DNA of 64,000 nucleotides from Symmetrospora coprosmae (GCA_008802785.1 VUYT01000004.1:620001-684000); one strand, 5' to 3'; counted from the stretch's first letter, positions 21,344-33,040 are shown. The notes: generated by a model from the sequence alone, not told the origin. Program-made: numbers and translations.

Positions 21344-21624
21344 GCTGTCGAGCTGATGGGCAGAAGGGTCTGTATAGATGCGCTTGAGGTTGGGAGATGA
21401 AATGTCGGTCGAGAGCCAGCCCAGGCAAGGCGACCGGACTGCCTCCGCGCGCTTCAGCGGTGGCAAAGTCCTTCTTTCGCTCGACATCTCCAACTTGCTC
21501 TGACGCCGTGCACTCAGAAGCAGGGTTGACGCCACTTGCGGCCGCATCTTGCACGAGCCGTGGCCTGAACCTCTCATCCCGTTACGCTCTGAGGCACCCC
21601 ACGCCGCCTGGCCTCGATATCAGG
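21344..21624. promoter_or_regulatory. Shared divergent promoter of GNA1 and the dihydrouridine synthase
   Basis: The two start codons face away from each other across 281 nt. No clear TATA box is seen. Confidence 0.5.
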
Positions 21625-22877
21625 ATGACACGCTCAAATGCATCCAGACGCTTGCCCGTCGAAGCTCTCCGTCTGGTAGAAGCCCCCATGGTCGATGCCT
21701 CGGATCTCCCCTTTCGCGTCATGTGCATCCGCGGCGGGGCTACCTGCACATACACGCAGATGTTGCTGGCAGACAAGCTCTTCCAGGATTCCAACTATCG
21801 TGAACGCGCTCTGCGAGATCTGGAATACGAGGCTACGCTTTTGACGCCCGAGGAACGCACACCTACCATCGTACAGCTGGGCGGAAGAGATGCTGAGACA
21901 ATGGTAAGGGCTGCGAAGCTTTTCGAGGGGAAATGCGATGGCATCGGTAGGTGTTCACCGTAGCTATACAGACGGGTCTGCAAGCTGACAAGACCACAGA
22001 CATCAACGCCGGCTGCCCTCAGACTCGCGCCATGGAGGGAGGCTATGGGAGTGCCTTCCTCGTGCAGAAGGAGTGGTCCGTCCTCGAAAATCTAGGTGAG
22101 CCAGCTCGAAGTGATCTCAGGCTTGCACAGTATCGCTGACTTTCAGGATGACCGGCAGTCACCGGCCTCGTTGCCAACATCGACTTGCCTATCTCGGTCA
22201 AGATTCGCTTATGCTCGCCAGTCGCAGAGACTATTCAACTTGCGAGACGCCTTCAAGCAGCCGGCGCTTGCCATATCACCCTCCACGCTCGCTTCCCGTC
22301 TGCCAAACACCGGCGCCAGGGTGCGGCCATGTTACAACATGTGAAGGAGTTGAAGGACGCTCTCGACATTCCTGTCCTCAGCAACGGCAACGTCAGGACT
22401 TTCGATGACATCTTTGCCAATCTAGCATTCACATCAGCAGACGGTCTCATGGTCGGCGACGCGCTCCTGAAGAACCCATAGTCAGCAGCAGATCCGCACC
22501 AAGCTTTGCTATGATATATTCTCTCAGATGCTGACCACGCCTTTTCTCCGCGCCAGCCTCTTCGCAGGTCTGCAGCCGGACCCCTTTGTCCTCACAGAAG
22601 AATATCTGGACCTCTGCGAACGCTTCAACGACTCTGCTACATTGGACACGGTGCAGCATCATGTCAAGTACTTCTTTGAGCGAGAAAGGCGAGGCACGAT
22701 GTCGGCCACTGTGGAACAGATGGTGCTGCTCCGACTGACTCTTCGCCCTTCTACAGATTGCCGAAAGCGTGGGCCAGCATCGTCAAGAAGCGCTTATCGG
22801 GCTGTCGCACGAATGAGGAGATTCGTCACACTATTCGAGAACTGCAGACACCCCTGGCCAGCATCAACGACTGTTGA
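21625..22877 (+). CDS. tRNA-dihydrouridine synthase (Dus1/Dus4 type)
   Basis: Five exons (21625-21946, 22000-22095, 22159-22480, 22557-22700, 22757-22877) give 334 residues. Dus motifs: LVEAPMVDASDLPFR at the start of the FMN barrel, YTQMLLADKLF, PTIVQLGG, the catalytic-loop cysteine in DINAGCPQ, SVKIRL, HITLHAR, IPVLSNGNV and DGLMVGDALLKNPYLF. The enzyme reduces uridine in tRNA with FMN and NADPH. The AMEGGYGS segment after GCPQ resembles Dus4 in part and Dus1 in part, so the target position is left open. The usual HGRT before the phosphate-binding region is HARFPS here, a change in a well-kept motif. Exon 3 has a weak GTCAGC donor, supported by continuity KNPYLFAG. Confidence 0.87.
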
Positions 22878-23057
22878 GATATCCTCGGCGTCCTCCGCCT
22901 TCTCCGGATGCGAACTCCGTTCCGGCCGGACGGAGGGAGCCTTGGGAGCTCAAAAGCCCACACTCAACGACGCTGTGGCCAGCGAAGCAAGGCTCTTGCC
23001 ATCCTGACAAATAGGGTCAAAGGCGGCCACCTTCGAGAAGCGGCCACCTGCGTTGAG

Positions 23058-25062
23058 ATGGAAGACGCTCGGGAGACGGAGTGCCTGCTGGACACGGTTC
23101 ACTCTCACCGGAACGAGGGTGGACAGGTCGAACGCATCCGACCCGGTCTCGCAAGCAGAGATGGGGGAGGTGTAACGATCAGCAAGAACGTACATCACAC
23201 ACCACTGCCTTATCTCCAGATCTACATCCTCGGATGTTTTAGAATCGCTCAAGTGGGTCTGACCCGCTCGCTAGACCCCGCACCTGCTGCTTGGATGTCA
23301 GCCGAGCTATATGCACTTTCGCACGCGCTGAAGTGAGAGTCCGCCTTCAGCCATTGTGTTTCGGCTGTATCATTCCATACGTGTGCAACATGCTCGTGTA
23401 CGATCTCAAGGTTGCAGACGAGGTAGGCGTCCCATATGCATCACTATCCATGTCCGTTACTCACGCTGCTGCGCGGACCAGACAACTGTGGGCTTTTACA
23501 GCGGTGCAATCGAAACGAGCGCCTCAATAGGCGTAGCCCTCGGCGTCTTCGTCTGGGCAGCACTCTCGGACCGATATGGGCGCAGGCGATGCATCATCAC
23601 AGGAACAACACTCGCTTGCCTGCTGTCGGCCGGTTTCGGTTTTGCGAGAAGCTTTCGGAGCCTGATCGCAATGCGCTTTCTCCTGGGGCTTGCCCTAGCG
23701 GCACAGGGAGCGTGCGTCATGTTCTGATTACCTGACAAGGCGGACTACACCCTGACAGCCAGGGTTCCTGGTTGCGGGCTTTCTTCTTCCACAGTATTGG
23801 AAAGGTCATGGTAGCCGAGATGACGGATGCCTCGAATGCCGCAGCCGGCTTTGCCCTGATGAGTATGTGCTTGGCAGACTGTGGAAGCTGTCATACATCG
23901 GGGCTGAGAAGTAACTCGCTACCCGCTGTTACACCATCTCCACGTAGGCGTTATCTGGCAGGCGGGCTCGACAATCGCGCCGTCTGTGGGTGGCTTCTTA
24001 GCCCGCCCTGCCGCAACCTGGCCGGGATTATTCGCGGGCGGAATCTTTAACACATACCCGTACGCACTGCCATCCATAGCGGCGGGCATACTACCTGCCG
24101 TTGGCGTCGTTCTATCGTTGCCGGTTCTGAAGGAAACGCACCCCCGCTTGAAGTACAATTTGCCAACGCAGAATGCGGATGCTCCGAAGCTCGACAATCT
24201 CGTCGCGGATGGCTCGGACTACCATACTTTTCCAGGCCAGCCGTCTCCCAAAAAGGCGGTCGTCACTGGAGCCCGCGAGGCCTACGCCGACTTGTACGCC
24301 GCAGTTAATAAAGCTGGCCTGCCGGGCCTCTTCACATCTGGCTTGGATTTCCTCCTGTTCCTTTGGTTCCTGCTGCTAGTGCAGTTCCTCAGCATCTACA
24401 TCACCGAGATCCTCCTCTTCTTCTCGCCGCCTTCCATCGGCGGCCTTGGTATGGACCAGCATTCGATGGCAGCCTTCCTCACTCTGCGTCCCATCCTGGT
24501 CGCGACCTACGAGCTCTGCGTCTTCCCAAGTCTCAGCAGGCGGTTCGGCAACGAGAGGCTCTTCCGCTGGCTCATGTGCCTACCCTTGTGCATCTCGATG
24601 GTCTACCTTCTCACCGCCCACCTGTCGATCAAAGGTCTGCTCGATTTCAACACGCAACCCGGACCAGTCTGTATCCTTCTGGGCGTATCTCTCGCCCTGC
24701 AGATACTGCGTAACGGAGTGTTCATCGCAGGAGATTGCCTGCTGGCTGCAAGAGTCCCGCACTCCTCCCAGCTCAGCAGATCGACGGCGCTGCAGGAGGT
24801 TGTGGGCCAGCTCGGCGTTAGCGTCGGCACTTCGGTTTCGAGCAATGTCTTCGCCTTCTCGGCAGGCCTGCCTGAAGCGAGCTTGTGGAAGGGCCGCCTC
24901 GTCTGGGTATACATTTGCGTCTTGACAGGAGCAATCGCTCTTGTCTCGCAAAGATTGACGAGGCGAGCTGGGTGGAGGCAGCGGGAGCAGGAGCAGGATG
25001 AGGATGAGGATGAGGATGAGGATGAGGATGAGGATGCTACTGCGGAGAGCCGTAACACGTAG
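23058..25062 (+). CDS. MFS transporter, pair copy 1
   Basis: Exons 23058-23252, 23351-23422, 23482-23711, 23795-23862 and 23948-25062 give 559 residues with about 12 hydrophobic segments. Landmarks: PLPYLQIYILGCFRIAQ as the first helix, YDLKVADE, GFYSGAIETSASIGV, the signature SDRYGRRRC, MRFLLGLALAAQG, MVAEMTDASN, WQAGSTIAPSVGG, FLARPAATWPGLF and YPYALPS. The form recalls the ZRT/Tcr-like drug or peptide MFS proteins of fungi (YCR023C type); substrate unknown. The C-terminus is an acidic DEDEDE run encoded by GATGAG repeats. Internal exons 2, 3 and 4 have exactly the same lengths (72, 230, 68) as in the next gene. Confidence 0.9.
24997..25036 (+). repeat. GATGAG repeat coding Asp-Glu tail
   Basis: About six perfect GATGAG units just before the stop of MFS copy 1, absent from copy 2. 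Confidence 0.9.
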
Positions 25063-25920
25063 CGAAATGCATGGGCAGAAGCAGCCCTAACAGTCTGGCG
25101 CGTATCTGACAATGCGATAGCAGAAGTACTAGATCTGTGAAGTAACGACTGTGGGCTAGCAGGTTATCCTGGGAGATGAGGAAGTGAGCTGTAGTCAGAA
25201 GGTTGCAGGCGCCACCTTCAGCGCGTCCCAGGAATATAGGGCGGTACGCCCAGCTACCTTCCGTTCCTACACGTCGCCAGCTTGGCCATGCCGTATAGAT
25301 TGCAATAACGCACATGAAAGAGCAAGAGTGGCAGGAGCCCCTTCTCAGATCAGCCCTCGTCAAGAGACTGCCAGTGGACTGACGCAGGACTGCACGCGCG
25401 CGCCTCCCTGTCGAAAATACGCACGCACTCGCGACGCTCGCCGAGCTACCGAATTAAACCGCTCCAGCATGGACAGCTCAAAGATCATGAAGTCACCTAT
25501 CGATGTCCCAGAGGAAGCGCGAGTCGTTCCGTGTCTGGCTATCCGTGTGCGCCGGCAGACTCCCGATCCAGGTCAGACCGTCAAAAGCGTCTGGCGGCCA
25601 GCATGAGGCTGCCAACGGCTGAGCACGATCGTATCGTACTGGTCGTCCTTGACTGTGTACGGTGATCACTTCATCGGAGCCTCTCGCTAGCTGCTCTGGC
25701 CTACATTCGCTCCATCCCGATCCTCCTGCCCTTGCACCCCCGCTTACCGCAGGAGTTCCGCAAATCCCGCCAGAACGAGTTTGCGGCAACCTTTGGAGCG
25801 CCAGTGAGAACCGACGAAACTCTCTCCTCCAGAGTGGCAGCCAGGCGGCCTCTCCTCTGGTCTCTTCTGCCGATCCCAGTTCGACGTCCACCCTGAATTT
25901 ACGCACCTGGCCATCCCAGG
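25063..25920. other. Intergenic between the paired MFS genes
   Basis: No coding feature is supported. The right end is pyrimidine-rich and serves as the promoter of copy 2. Confidence 0.5.
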
Positions 25921-27972
25921 ATGAAGAGCGAGCAAGACGAGAAGCGTGACACTATCGAGACACAGGGTCTCCTTGCGCATGACGGAAACGAGACGGAGAA
26001 AGGAGCGGATGGTGAAGAGCGCGAAGTCGATCTCACAAGTCCGACAACTCCGACAACTGCAGTCTTTCTGGACAGCCTGGGAGCCGGCAAAAGCGGAGGC
26101 CGCAAGAGCAGATCCACCCCTCTTCCTTACTCACAAGTCTTCATCGTTGGCTGCTTTCGGCTTGCTCAGGTCAGTGAGGCTTTGCCTTGAAACCAGAGTT
26201 GCTTTCGGGCACGCCTGACGACTTGGACCACGTCCCCGGCACGTCGGGCATGGTGCACTGCATCACAGCCCCTATGCTTTAACACGATTATGCCTTACAT
26301 CAACTTTCAACTAGTACACGACCTCAAGGTTGCGGATGAGGTTAGCGTCGTCTCCTTGTCTGGCACCCCACCTCGCCTGACCGATCCCGCCCACTTGTGC
26401 TCCGCAACAGACGACCGTCGGCTACTACAGTGGCATCATAGAGACCAGTGCTTCCGTGAGCCTGGCTCTAGGGGTGCTCGCGTGGTCGAACCTATCGGAC
26501 CGACACGGAAGAAAGCCAGTCATCACCATCGGCGGAGGGCTCGCGTGCGTGCTGTCTATCGCATTTGGCTTCGCCCGAAGCTTCTGGGTACTTGCCGCTG
26601 CGAGATTTGCGCTTGGTCTCGCATTGGCTGCACAAGCGTCGTAAGTCTACCCAGCGCTCCTCCCCCTCGATGCAGCGCGTGCCATGCTGAGAATGTGAAA
26701 GCCCTGATCTCGAAGAACGGCCAAAGTCATGATGGCAGAGATGACGGACGAGAGCAACACCGCAAAAGGCTTCGCTCTTCTAGGTGGGAGGAGGTCGACT
26801 TTCTGTGATATACGCGCAGCCCCCAAGCTTACGCCTCTTTTTCGGATACCACAGGCATGGCCTGGCAAGTTGGCGGTACGATTGCGCCGATGCTGGGAGG
26901 CATCCTCGCGAAACCAGCAGACACTTGGCCGTCCCTCTTTGCCGGCGGGATCTACGACGCATACCCCTACGCTCTCCCATCGGTCGCAACAGCTCTCGTA
27001 CCGGCAATCGGCTTTGTGCTGTCGCTCTTCTTCCTTGACGAAACCCATCCGCGACTCAAGAAAGGAGCGCGTGCTGCGCAGGCCGCCTCGCTGCGGCCAA
27101 AGCTCAACGCCCGCGACAGCAACTACCCACCGATTCGCATCTCGACAGACAGCGATACATCCTTCCAGCTTCCGGCCACGCCAAAATCGCCGAGACCCTT
27201 GCTACAGCGCGTAAAGGCCAACGTAGCCGGGCTGTACACCAAGTCTGACAAGGACGGCATTCCCGGTCTCTTCACCTGCGGACTCGACTTCCTGCTGGTC
27301 CTTTGGCTCCTCTTGTTAGTACAGGTCGTGGGCATCCTCGTAGCCGAGCTACTTCTTTTCTTCGCTTCACCGAAGATCGGCGGGCTCGGCCTCTCGCAAG
27401 GCTCAATGGCGGGCTTCCTCACTGTCCGGCCGTTCTTCATGGTTCTCTACGAGGTCAATGTCTTTCCACGACTCAGCAAGCGGTTCGGCAACGAGAAGCT
27501 CTTCAGCGGGCTCATTTGCATACCAGTACTCACATCGGCGCTGTACCTCCTCGTCTCCCACCTCGCCATGAATGGCTCACTCGACGGCGCCAACCACCCA
27601 GTCGCGACCGTCTTCGTTCTCGGCATCTCGCTCATCCTGCAAGTGTTGGCAAATCCGGTATTTCTCGCCGCTGATGTCCTCGTTCCCTCGCGAGCTCCAC
27701 ATCCATCGCAACTCAGCATTGTCAACGCATGGGGCGAGATTATCGCGCAGGTCGGTATCAGCCTCGGTGCGCTGGGCGCTAGTAGCACATTCGCGTTCTC
27801 GGCGGGTCTCGGGGAAGGAAATCCGTGGAAGGGCCGCCTGGTCTGGGTGTGCGTATTTTTCGTATGTGCCGGCACTGCGCTGCTGGCACAGAAGCTTACC
27901 AAGAGGGAGGGATATCGAGAGCGGGAGGAGATCGCGCAGAGCGATGTTGACGATGCCAGGAGTGAGCGATAG
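25921..27972 (+). CDS. MFS transporter, pair copy 2
   Basis: Exons 25921-26169, 26269-26340, 26411-26640, 26716-26783 and 26855-27972 give 578 residues. It parallels copy 1 throughout: PLPYSQVFIVGCFRLAQ, HDLKVADE, VGYYSGIIETSASVSL, SDRHGRKPV, ARFALGLALAAQAS, MMAEMTDESN, WQVGGTIAPMLGG, ILAKPADTWPSLF, YPYALPS, TCGLDFLLVLWLLLLVQ. The N-terminal cytosolic arm is longer and acidic. The exon 4 acceptor is the less common AAG. Head-to-tail order, same intron positions and the same exon lengths show tandem duplication. Substrate unknown. Confidence 0.9.
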
Positions 27973-28436
27973 AGAGTCATTGCGCGGGTGTGTAGACTGA
28001 ATCAGGGAGCATGTGAGCTGCACGATGTCATGGAGTCATCAGGACGAAGCAGGGCAGATCTGTATGTACCATGATGTAGTTTGATAGGGACCAGAGATGA
28101 TAGCACTCGCACGATGCAACAGCTCGGAATATCGTGTCTTAGCGCATCACTTCCATTGCCAGCGACCGCGATCCGAGGCACACAACAGCGACACTACACC
28201 CTGTCCAGCTTTATGTCGTTTTAAGCGAGAGATAAGACAATGCTGAGCGGCAAGAGACCGACAGAGCAGTGGCGTGTAAAACCGTATCGAGCAGACTACG
28301 GAAACAGCGCCATGGGGATGGGGAAAAGCCAGACGAGGGTAGTATGCCATGCGACGCCGGAGAAATCGAGAGTGCAGGGAGTAACCGCCATGAGGAAGCA
28401 GAGCCGAGGAAAGAACGCCTGTCGTAGCAGAATCGT
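27973..28436. other. Convergent 3' region of MFS copy 2 and RPS24
   Basis: No gene supported. Short frames on both strands only. Confidence 0.5.
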
Positions 28437-29722
28437 TTACTTTCCCTTCTTCGCTGGCTCGGCACCTGATGGGCAATAGGGAGGACAAGCCCGACGGATC
28501 AGCGTATGCTCTCACCAGTATGGATGTGTGCGGCAGGTCTGGTGCCGGCGACTCACCCTTGACCTTCGCGATACCACGGAACTTCTTCGAACGGTTCTTC
28601 CTCTCCTTGCGCAGCTTTCGGCCGGCCTTGTCCTTCTTCTTGGCCTCTGCGAGACCGAACTGTGGGAGGTGTGCATGTCAGCGGACGCTCGCCAGCTTGC
28701 CTGGACGGAAACCTGCTCGAGTCAGAGCAAGGGAAAGCGGGTGGCATGGCTCGGCCATATGGGCCCCAAAGCTCAGAGCTGGAGGCATGGACCACATCGA
28801 CACTCGATGCGGGCAGCTCGGAGCTACCTTGCACGTGATGGACTGTATGTTGCAGTCCCCACGCGGCTGCCCAAATATGCGAGCTCCGCTGCCATGCGTT
28901 GCGCGTCCCGCCGATGCGGTCCTTGTGCCCGGGCCCGCTCCAGCTCCGATTCTCGCATCCGCTATCGCCTTGCTCTGACCGAGCGCTTCCATGCGTGTAG
29001 CCGTGCAGATGGCACCCACCCGGACGAGCCTGTACTTGGGCTCAAACTTCAGGGCATCCTTGGTGTCGTAGATGAGTGCGAATCCGGTCGACTTTCCGCC
29101 ACCGAACTGGGTCCGGAAGCCGAAAACGATGACCTGGTCCTTTGGTGCCTTGTAGACGGCCGCGAGCTTGTCCCTCAACTCGTCCTTGGACACGTTGGGG
29201 CGGGTAGGGTGCAAGACATCGACGACCATCTGCTTTCGCTGCAGAAGGCGGTTCGTGATCTGTGGGCAACAGGCACAGAGACATTGCCTCAGCTCCGAGG
29301 TTCGCGCGGCAGCAAGCGGCCCTGTTAGGTCCCGTGCTGTTTGTACGACAGGGCGGCCAGCCTTGGCGGATTGCCATGGTTGTGGTGCTGGACGGGTGTG
29401 CGCGTGGTGGGCTTAGGGCAGCACCAGCTTTCCTGCGATTGCGCATGCTCCTGCGGCATGCGGCATAGCTCTCCGACTGCGGGTGGCCCGTCGCTGGCTC
29501 AACGGAGCGTCTATGCTCTTTCCCTCGCTGCTACTGGTGCTGCCCCTGTCGTCGCTGCTGCTGCTGCCGACGTGCCCGTTCCCTTCCCTGCCTCTGATCC
29601 AGCCCGGCTGCACGCCTGCGCAACCCGTCCCACCACCTCCACCCAAAGCTGGCTGCGTCTCTGACGAAGCATCAACTAACGAATTTGCGTGTCCTGATGG
29701 TGACTGCTCCTGCGTCCGACAT
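28437..29722 (-). CDS. RPS24: 40S ribosomal protein eS24
   Basis: Exons 29722-29681, 29259-29020, 28659-28557 and 28465-28437 give 137 residues, the usual size. The protein reads [32 protein letters not shown], then [42 protein letters not shown] and a basic tail [18 protein letters not shown]. All are family hallmarks. Introns 1 and 2 are long (421 and 360 nt) compared with the 60-80 nt norm here, as is common for ribosomal protein genes. Exon 1 has only 14 codons. Confidence 0.97.
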
Positions 29723-30040
29723 GATGGGCGTATGGTGTGGTGAGAATTGGGCTGTTGCGTGTGGTCGACGTTGCTCGTCCCCTCTCTCTCTGCTGCAGGA
29801 AGGCGAGAAATTTCGCCGGAACAGGCCAGAATAGGGGGGAGGGGAGGGACCCCCCAAAGTTCGATCGGGTTCAGGCTGGATTTGCCACCAATTTCGAGGG
29901 CGCGCAGGGGAGGAGGAGGGGAGGAGCCACGGCCAGGCAGAGACGGAGAGGGGAAGCCGCCTGCAGGAACGACGAGGACGACGACAGCGACGAACCTATC
30001 TCATCTCGGACATCCCCATCCACACACACTCTCTGCCAAA
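29723..30040. promoter_or_regulatory. Divergent ribosomal-protein promoter (RPS24/RPL38)
   Basis: The 318 nt between two outward-facing start codons carry a pyrimidine tract (CCCCTCTCTCTCTGCTGC near 29779) and G-rich runs: GGGGGGAGGGGAGGGA near 29834 and GGGGAGGAGGAGGGGAGGAG near 29907. Such runs could form a G-quadruplex or bind a shared activator (inference). Confidence 0.6.
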
Positions 30041-31050
30041 ATGGTGAGCACGCTCTGTGACTGCAGCCAGGCCGCTCGCACACGCATGCTAATTGCTGCA
30101 TTGGCCAACCTCGCGCAGCCCCAGGAGATCCGCGACATCAAGAAGTTCCTCGAGTTCGCTCGCCGGCCCGACGCAAAGGGTGAGCAGCAGCAGCGATGGC
30201 GACAGACCATGCAGACATATGCTTTGTCACTGTACCGCACCGATGCTTAAGGCCTGCTCTACCCCTCCGCAGCGGCACGGATCAAGGTCTCCAAGAAGAC
30301 CCGCAAGGACGCCAAAACCGGTCTCACATCGACCGTCAGCCAGACAAAGTTCAAGCTGCGATGCTCGCGGTACATGTACACGCTCGTCATGGACGACGCT
30401 AGCAAGGCAGAGAAGCTCAGGCAGTCCCTCCCACCGAGTGAGTGTCATCCGGCGGTTTCGCGCGAGACATCCGGGCGTGGCTAGGCCAGGCTGGCGGGCG
30501 CAGAGCAGGCAGCTAGGATGGCAGCAATAGCCGGCGACACGACCTGGCACAGCGGCAGCTCTCACACGGCTTCCACCACGAATGCGATGCAACCGAGACG
30601 CTACGGCCGCATACGCCCGGTCGTGCTCGACAGCATGATGTCAGCTGGCAACGCCTCGTGCTCGTCACGGGAGCGGGAGCAGCATAGGAAAATGCAGGGA
30701 ACAGTAATCCGGGACTGCACGCCGCCTCGTATGACCTTGTCGATGTGCAGGCCGATTGCAAAGCAGGATTTCGACGGGCATGCCCTCGCTCAGGGGTCCA
30801 TCGACACGCCGTCGACCAGCAACAATCTGGCTGCACACGGCTCGTCGACGCGGCGCACGCGTCTTCCAGTACCTGCTCCCCGCATACCCCGACCCAATGC
30901 CAAAGCCGACCTGCAGCCAGCCCGCCGGCCTGCCCTAGACACATTGCGAGATATACGGATCGGTCAGCTGACGTACTCTGTCTCGCTTCTCCATCAGATC
31001 TCACGGTTCAGGACGTCGACAAGGACCTGAAGGCCAAGGCGAAGAGGTAG
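30041..31050 (+). CDS. RPL38: 60S ribosomal protein eL38
   Basis: Four exons: 30041-30043, 30119-30179, 30273-30437 and 30998-31050, 93 residues. Exon 1 is the ATG alone, followed at once by GTGAGC; exon 2 begins CCC-CAG-GAG. The protein reads [20 protein letters not shown], then [44 protein letters not shown] and a basic DLKAKAKR end. The family core is complete (about 70-80 residues elsewhere). Intron 3 is 560 nt and could host a snoRNA, but I found no convincing C/D box pair. Confidence 0.95.
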
Positions 31051-31959
31051 ACATGATGCGAGCTGTAGCGTGCTGTTTTCTTCCGGGCCCCGGGGTGGGA
31101 AAACACGGATGCGACTGAGCTAGCGACGAGAGGAGTGTCTGCTTGTACGAGCGCTTCCCGCTTCTGCATCCTTCCTGAGCAACCCGTTTCCATCGCGTCC
31201 TTGCCGCTCATGCCCACTCCTCCGGGTTGAGCAGGTCCTTTGACTTTCCCGCAAGCAGGCGCGGTCGTTCATTCGCTTCGCTGCATTATCCCGCTCCATG
31301 CGACTCGCTGCGACCCAGACGCCTTTTCAGCTCGTCTCGGGCACGGTCCGGCATGTCCGTCGCTTGGCTTGTGCCCGCTCCAACCCAAAGCTTCTAACCC
31401 TGGTCCTCCTGAGGCAATGTATGCTCACGTACGGACTGACAACGAGGACACACGATAAATCGACATCCTTCACCCATGATTTCGATTCGTCACGCGCCCA
31501 TGGTCGCTTCAGCCATCGCCGCCCGCCGCGTCGGCCCGCTTCCGGCTCTTCAGATGCCCCTTTCGCTCGTCGAGCCGACATGCCCTCCCCTTCTCTGAGG
31601 GTCCTCTCTGCAGTGCCATCCCTTCGGATGGGCCAGCAAAGCTCGGGCTGCGCTCGCCTTGACGTCCCTTTGCTACCCTGGCTGCTTACTCTAACGCATC
31701 TCGACACCTCTGTCTATACCCACATTCTGCCTCTGATACAAAACGCTGCTGGCGTCGCGTCAAAATCGCTCGATCTCCACCCTAGCAGACGCACTGGGCG
31801 CTGGTCGCCGACCCCTTTGCAAATCTCGGCAGACCTGCTTCATAGGCAGCTTCCTGCGCTCAGAACTATCCTTAGCAAGTCGTGGTGATATTGGGTTAAC
31901 GTCACCTCAGTTGCTCGTCATCACTTCGCCAGATCGAAGGCTGGCAAGTCGATACATGC
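31051..31959. other. Intergenic, no gene seen
   Basis: A plus frame at 31298-31888 and a minus frame at 31327-31707 overlap each other; neither has family motifs or splice support. Confidence 0.45.
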
Positions 31960-33040
31960 ATGGGCTGCGGAGGCTCTACTCCTCGCAAGGCCCAAAGAGC
32001 TGCGACATCGGGAGCGGCAGGGGCCAGAGGCGCTGCAGGGGCCAGAGGCGCTGCAGGCGCCAGGAACGTTCATAGTGGCGTGAGGAGTAATTCTCGGGCG
32101 GTGCCTGAAGCAAGTAGCAAGCCGTACCCTTTCAGCAACGACAGCATTGCCATGCTCCCTCAAGAGCTGCAGGAGAAAGTGCGAAGGACGCAAAATTGCT
32201 CAGTAAGTGGCCAAGTCTGCGGTACGCAGATGCTGGTGTACTCACAACTCTCATGAAATCGCTCTTACAGAGACTTAGACATCATAGCAAGCCCGCCAAA
32301 TCTGGCACAGCTCTCTGCGACGAATGCCTTCAAAACAATCTGGGCATCTGTTTGAACCTGATCCAGAACGTTCACACGCTTCCACACCCCGTCAATCGCG
32401 GCAACGACGTACCCTTTCTCGAATGGGGAAATCAGACCAAGGCGGCGAATCTGTCCGACCTTTTCTGCACGCAGAAATGCTATGTGAGCGCATTTACTGC
32501 TGCCATACCGGAGCTTCCACTTATAAGGTTGTACGTACCTCTCTGCGCGCCTCCTTGCAGTTCCACATGCAGACAGACGCACGATACAAGAAAATCACTG
32601 ATGATATCGTCAGGCGCGCGAGCCGACGCCAAGCTGCGCCAGCGGTCGCGCCAAATGCGAAGCTGCAAGCGCAAGCGGACGCAGCGCGCGTGCGAGCGCG
32701 GGAAGGAGCTGACCCAGTAAGCGTCACCTGGCAACCTCACTTCTTCTGCAGTTCCGGAAATTAACTTCATCTGCTTGTCACACAGTACCACGAGAACTAC
32801 CAGCCCCAGAAGAGGCCAGCGCTGCCTGCGACAGACTACCAGCGTCAAAGGGCTCTCGCCGGCGGCACCAACCGCGAACGCAAGCGGGAGCGGAAGGATA
32901 GCGGCGTGGGCTTCAGTCGTGACTCAAGTATGCCAAAACCTCCTCAGCCTGCCACCGGAGTTGGTCCGAGAAAGAACAGCACACATCCTGTCCGGCCTCC
33001 GAAAGCGATAGTTGTGTCGCGGCGGCCAAGCGGCCGATGA
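31960..33040 (+). CDS. Unknown protein with N-myristoylation/palmitoylation signal
   Basis: Four exons (31960-32202, 32271-32534, 32561-32716, 32786-33040) close to 305 residues. I do not recognise the family. MGCGGST at the start fits dual N-myristoylation (Gly2) and palmitoylation (Cys3), so membrane attachment is likely. Residues 16-35 are a short repeat of G-A-A-G-A-R. The middle (about 85-170) is folded-looking and Cys-bearing: LCDECLQNNLGICLN, VPFLEWGNQT, LFCTQKCYVSAF. The end is basic and disordered (RRASRRQ, RERKRERK). The 26-nt intron between 32535 and 32560 is too short for normal splicing and is the weakest part of the model, though the protein stays in frame on both sides. Confidence 0.6.

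Noticed and set aside
28528-29328. Plus frame of 266 residues opposite RPS24
   Set aside because: It spans exons and introns of RPS24 in antisense and has no motif.
30600-30700. Possible C box (ATGATGT) in eL38 intron 3
   Set aside because: It departs from RTGATGA and no D box lies at a fitting distance with a closing stem.
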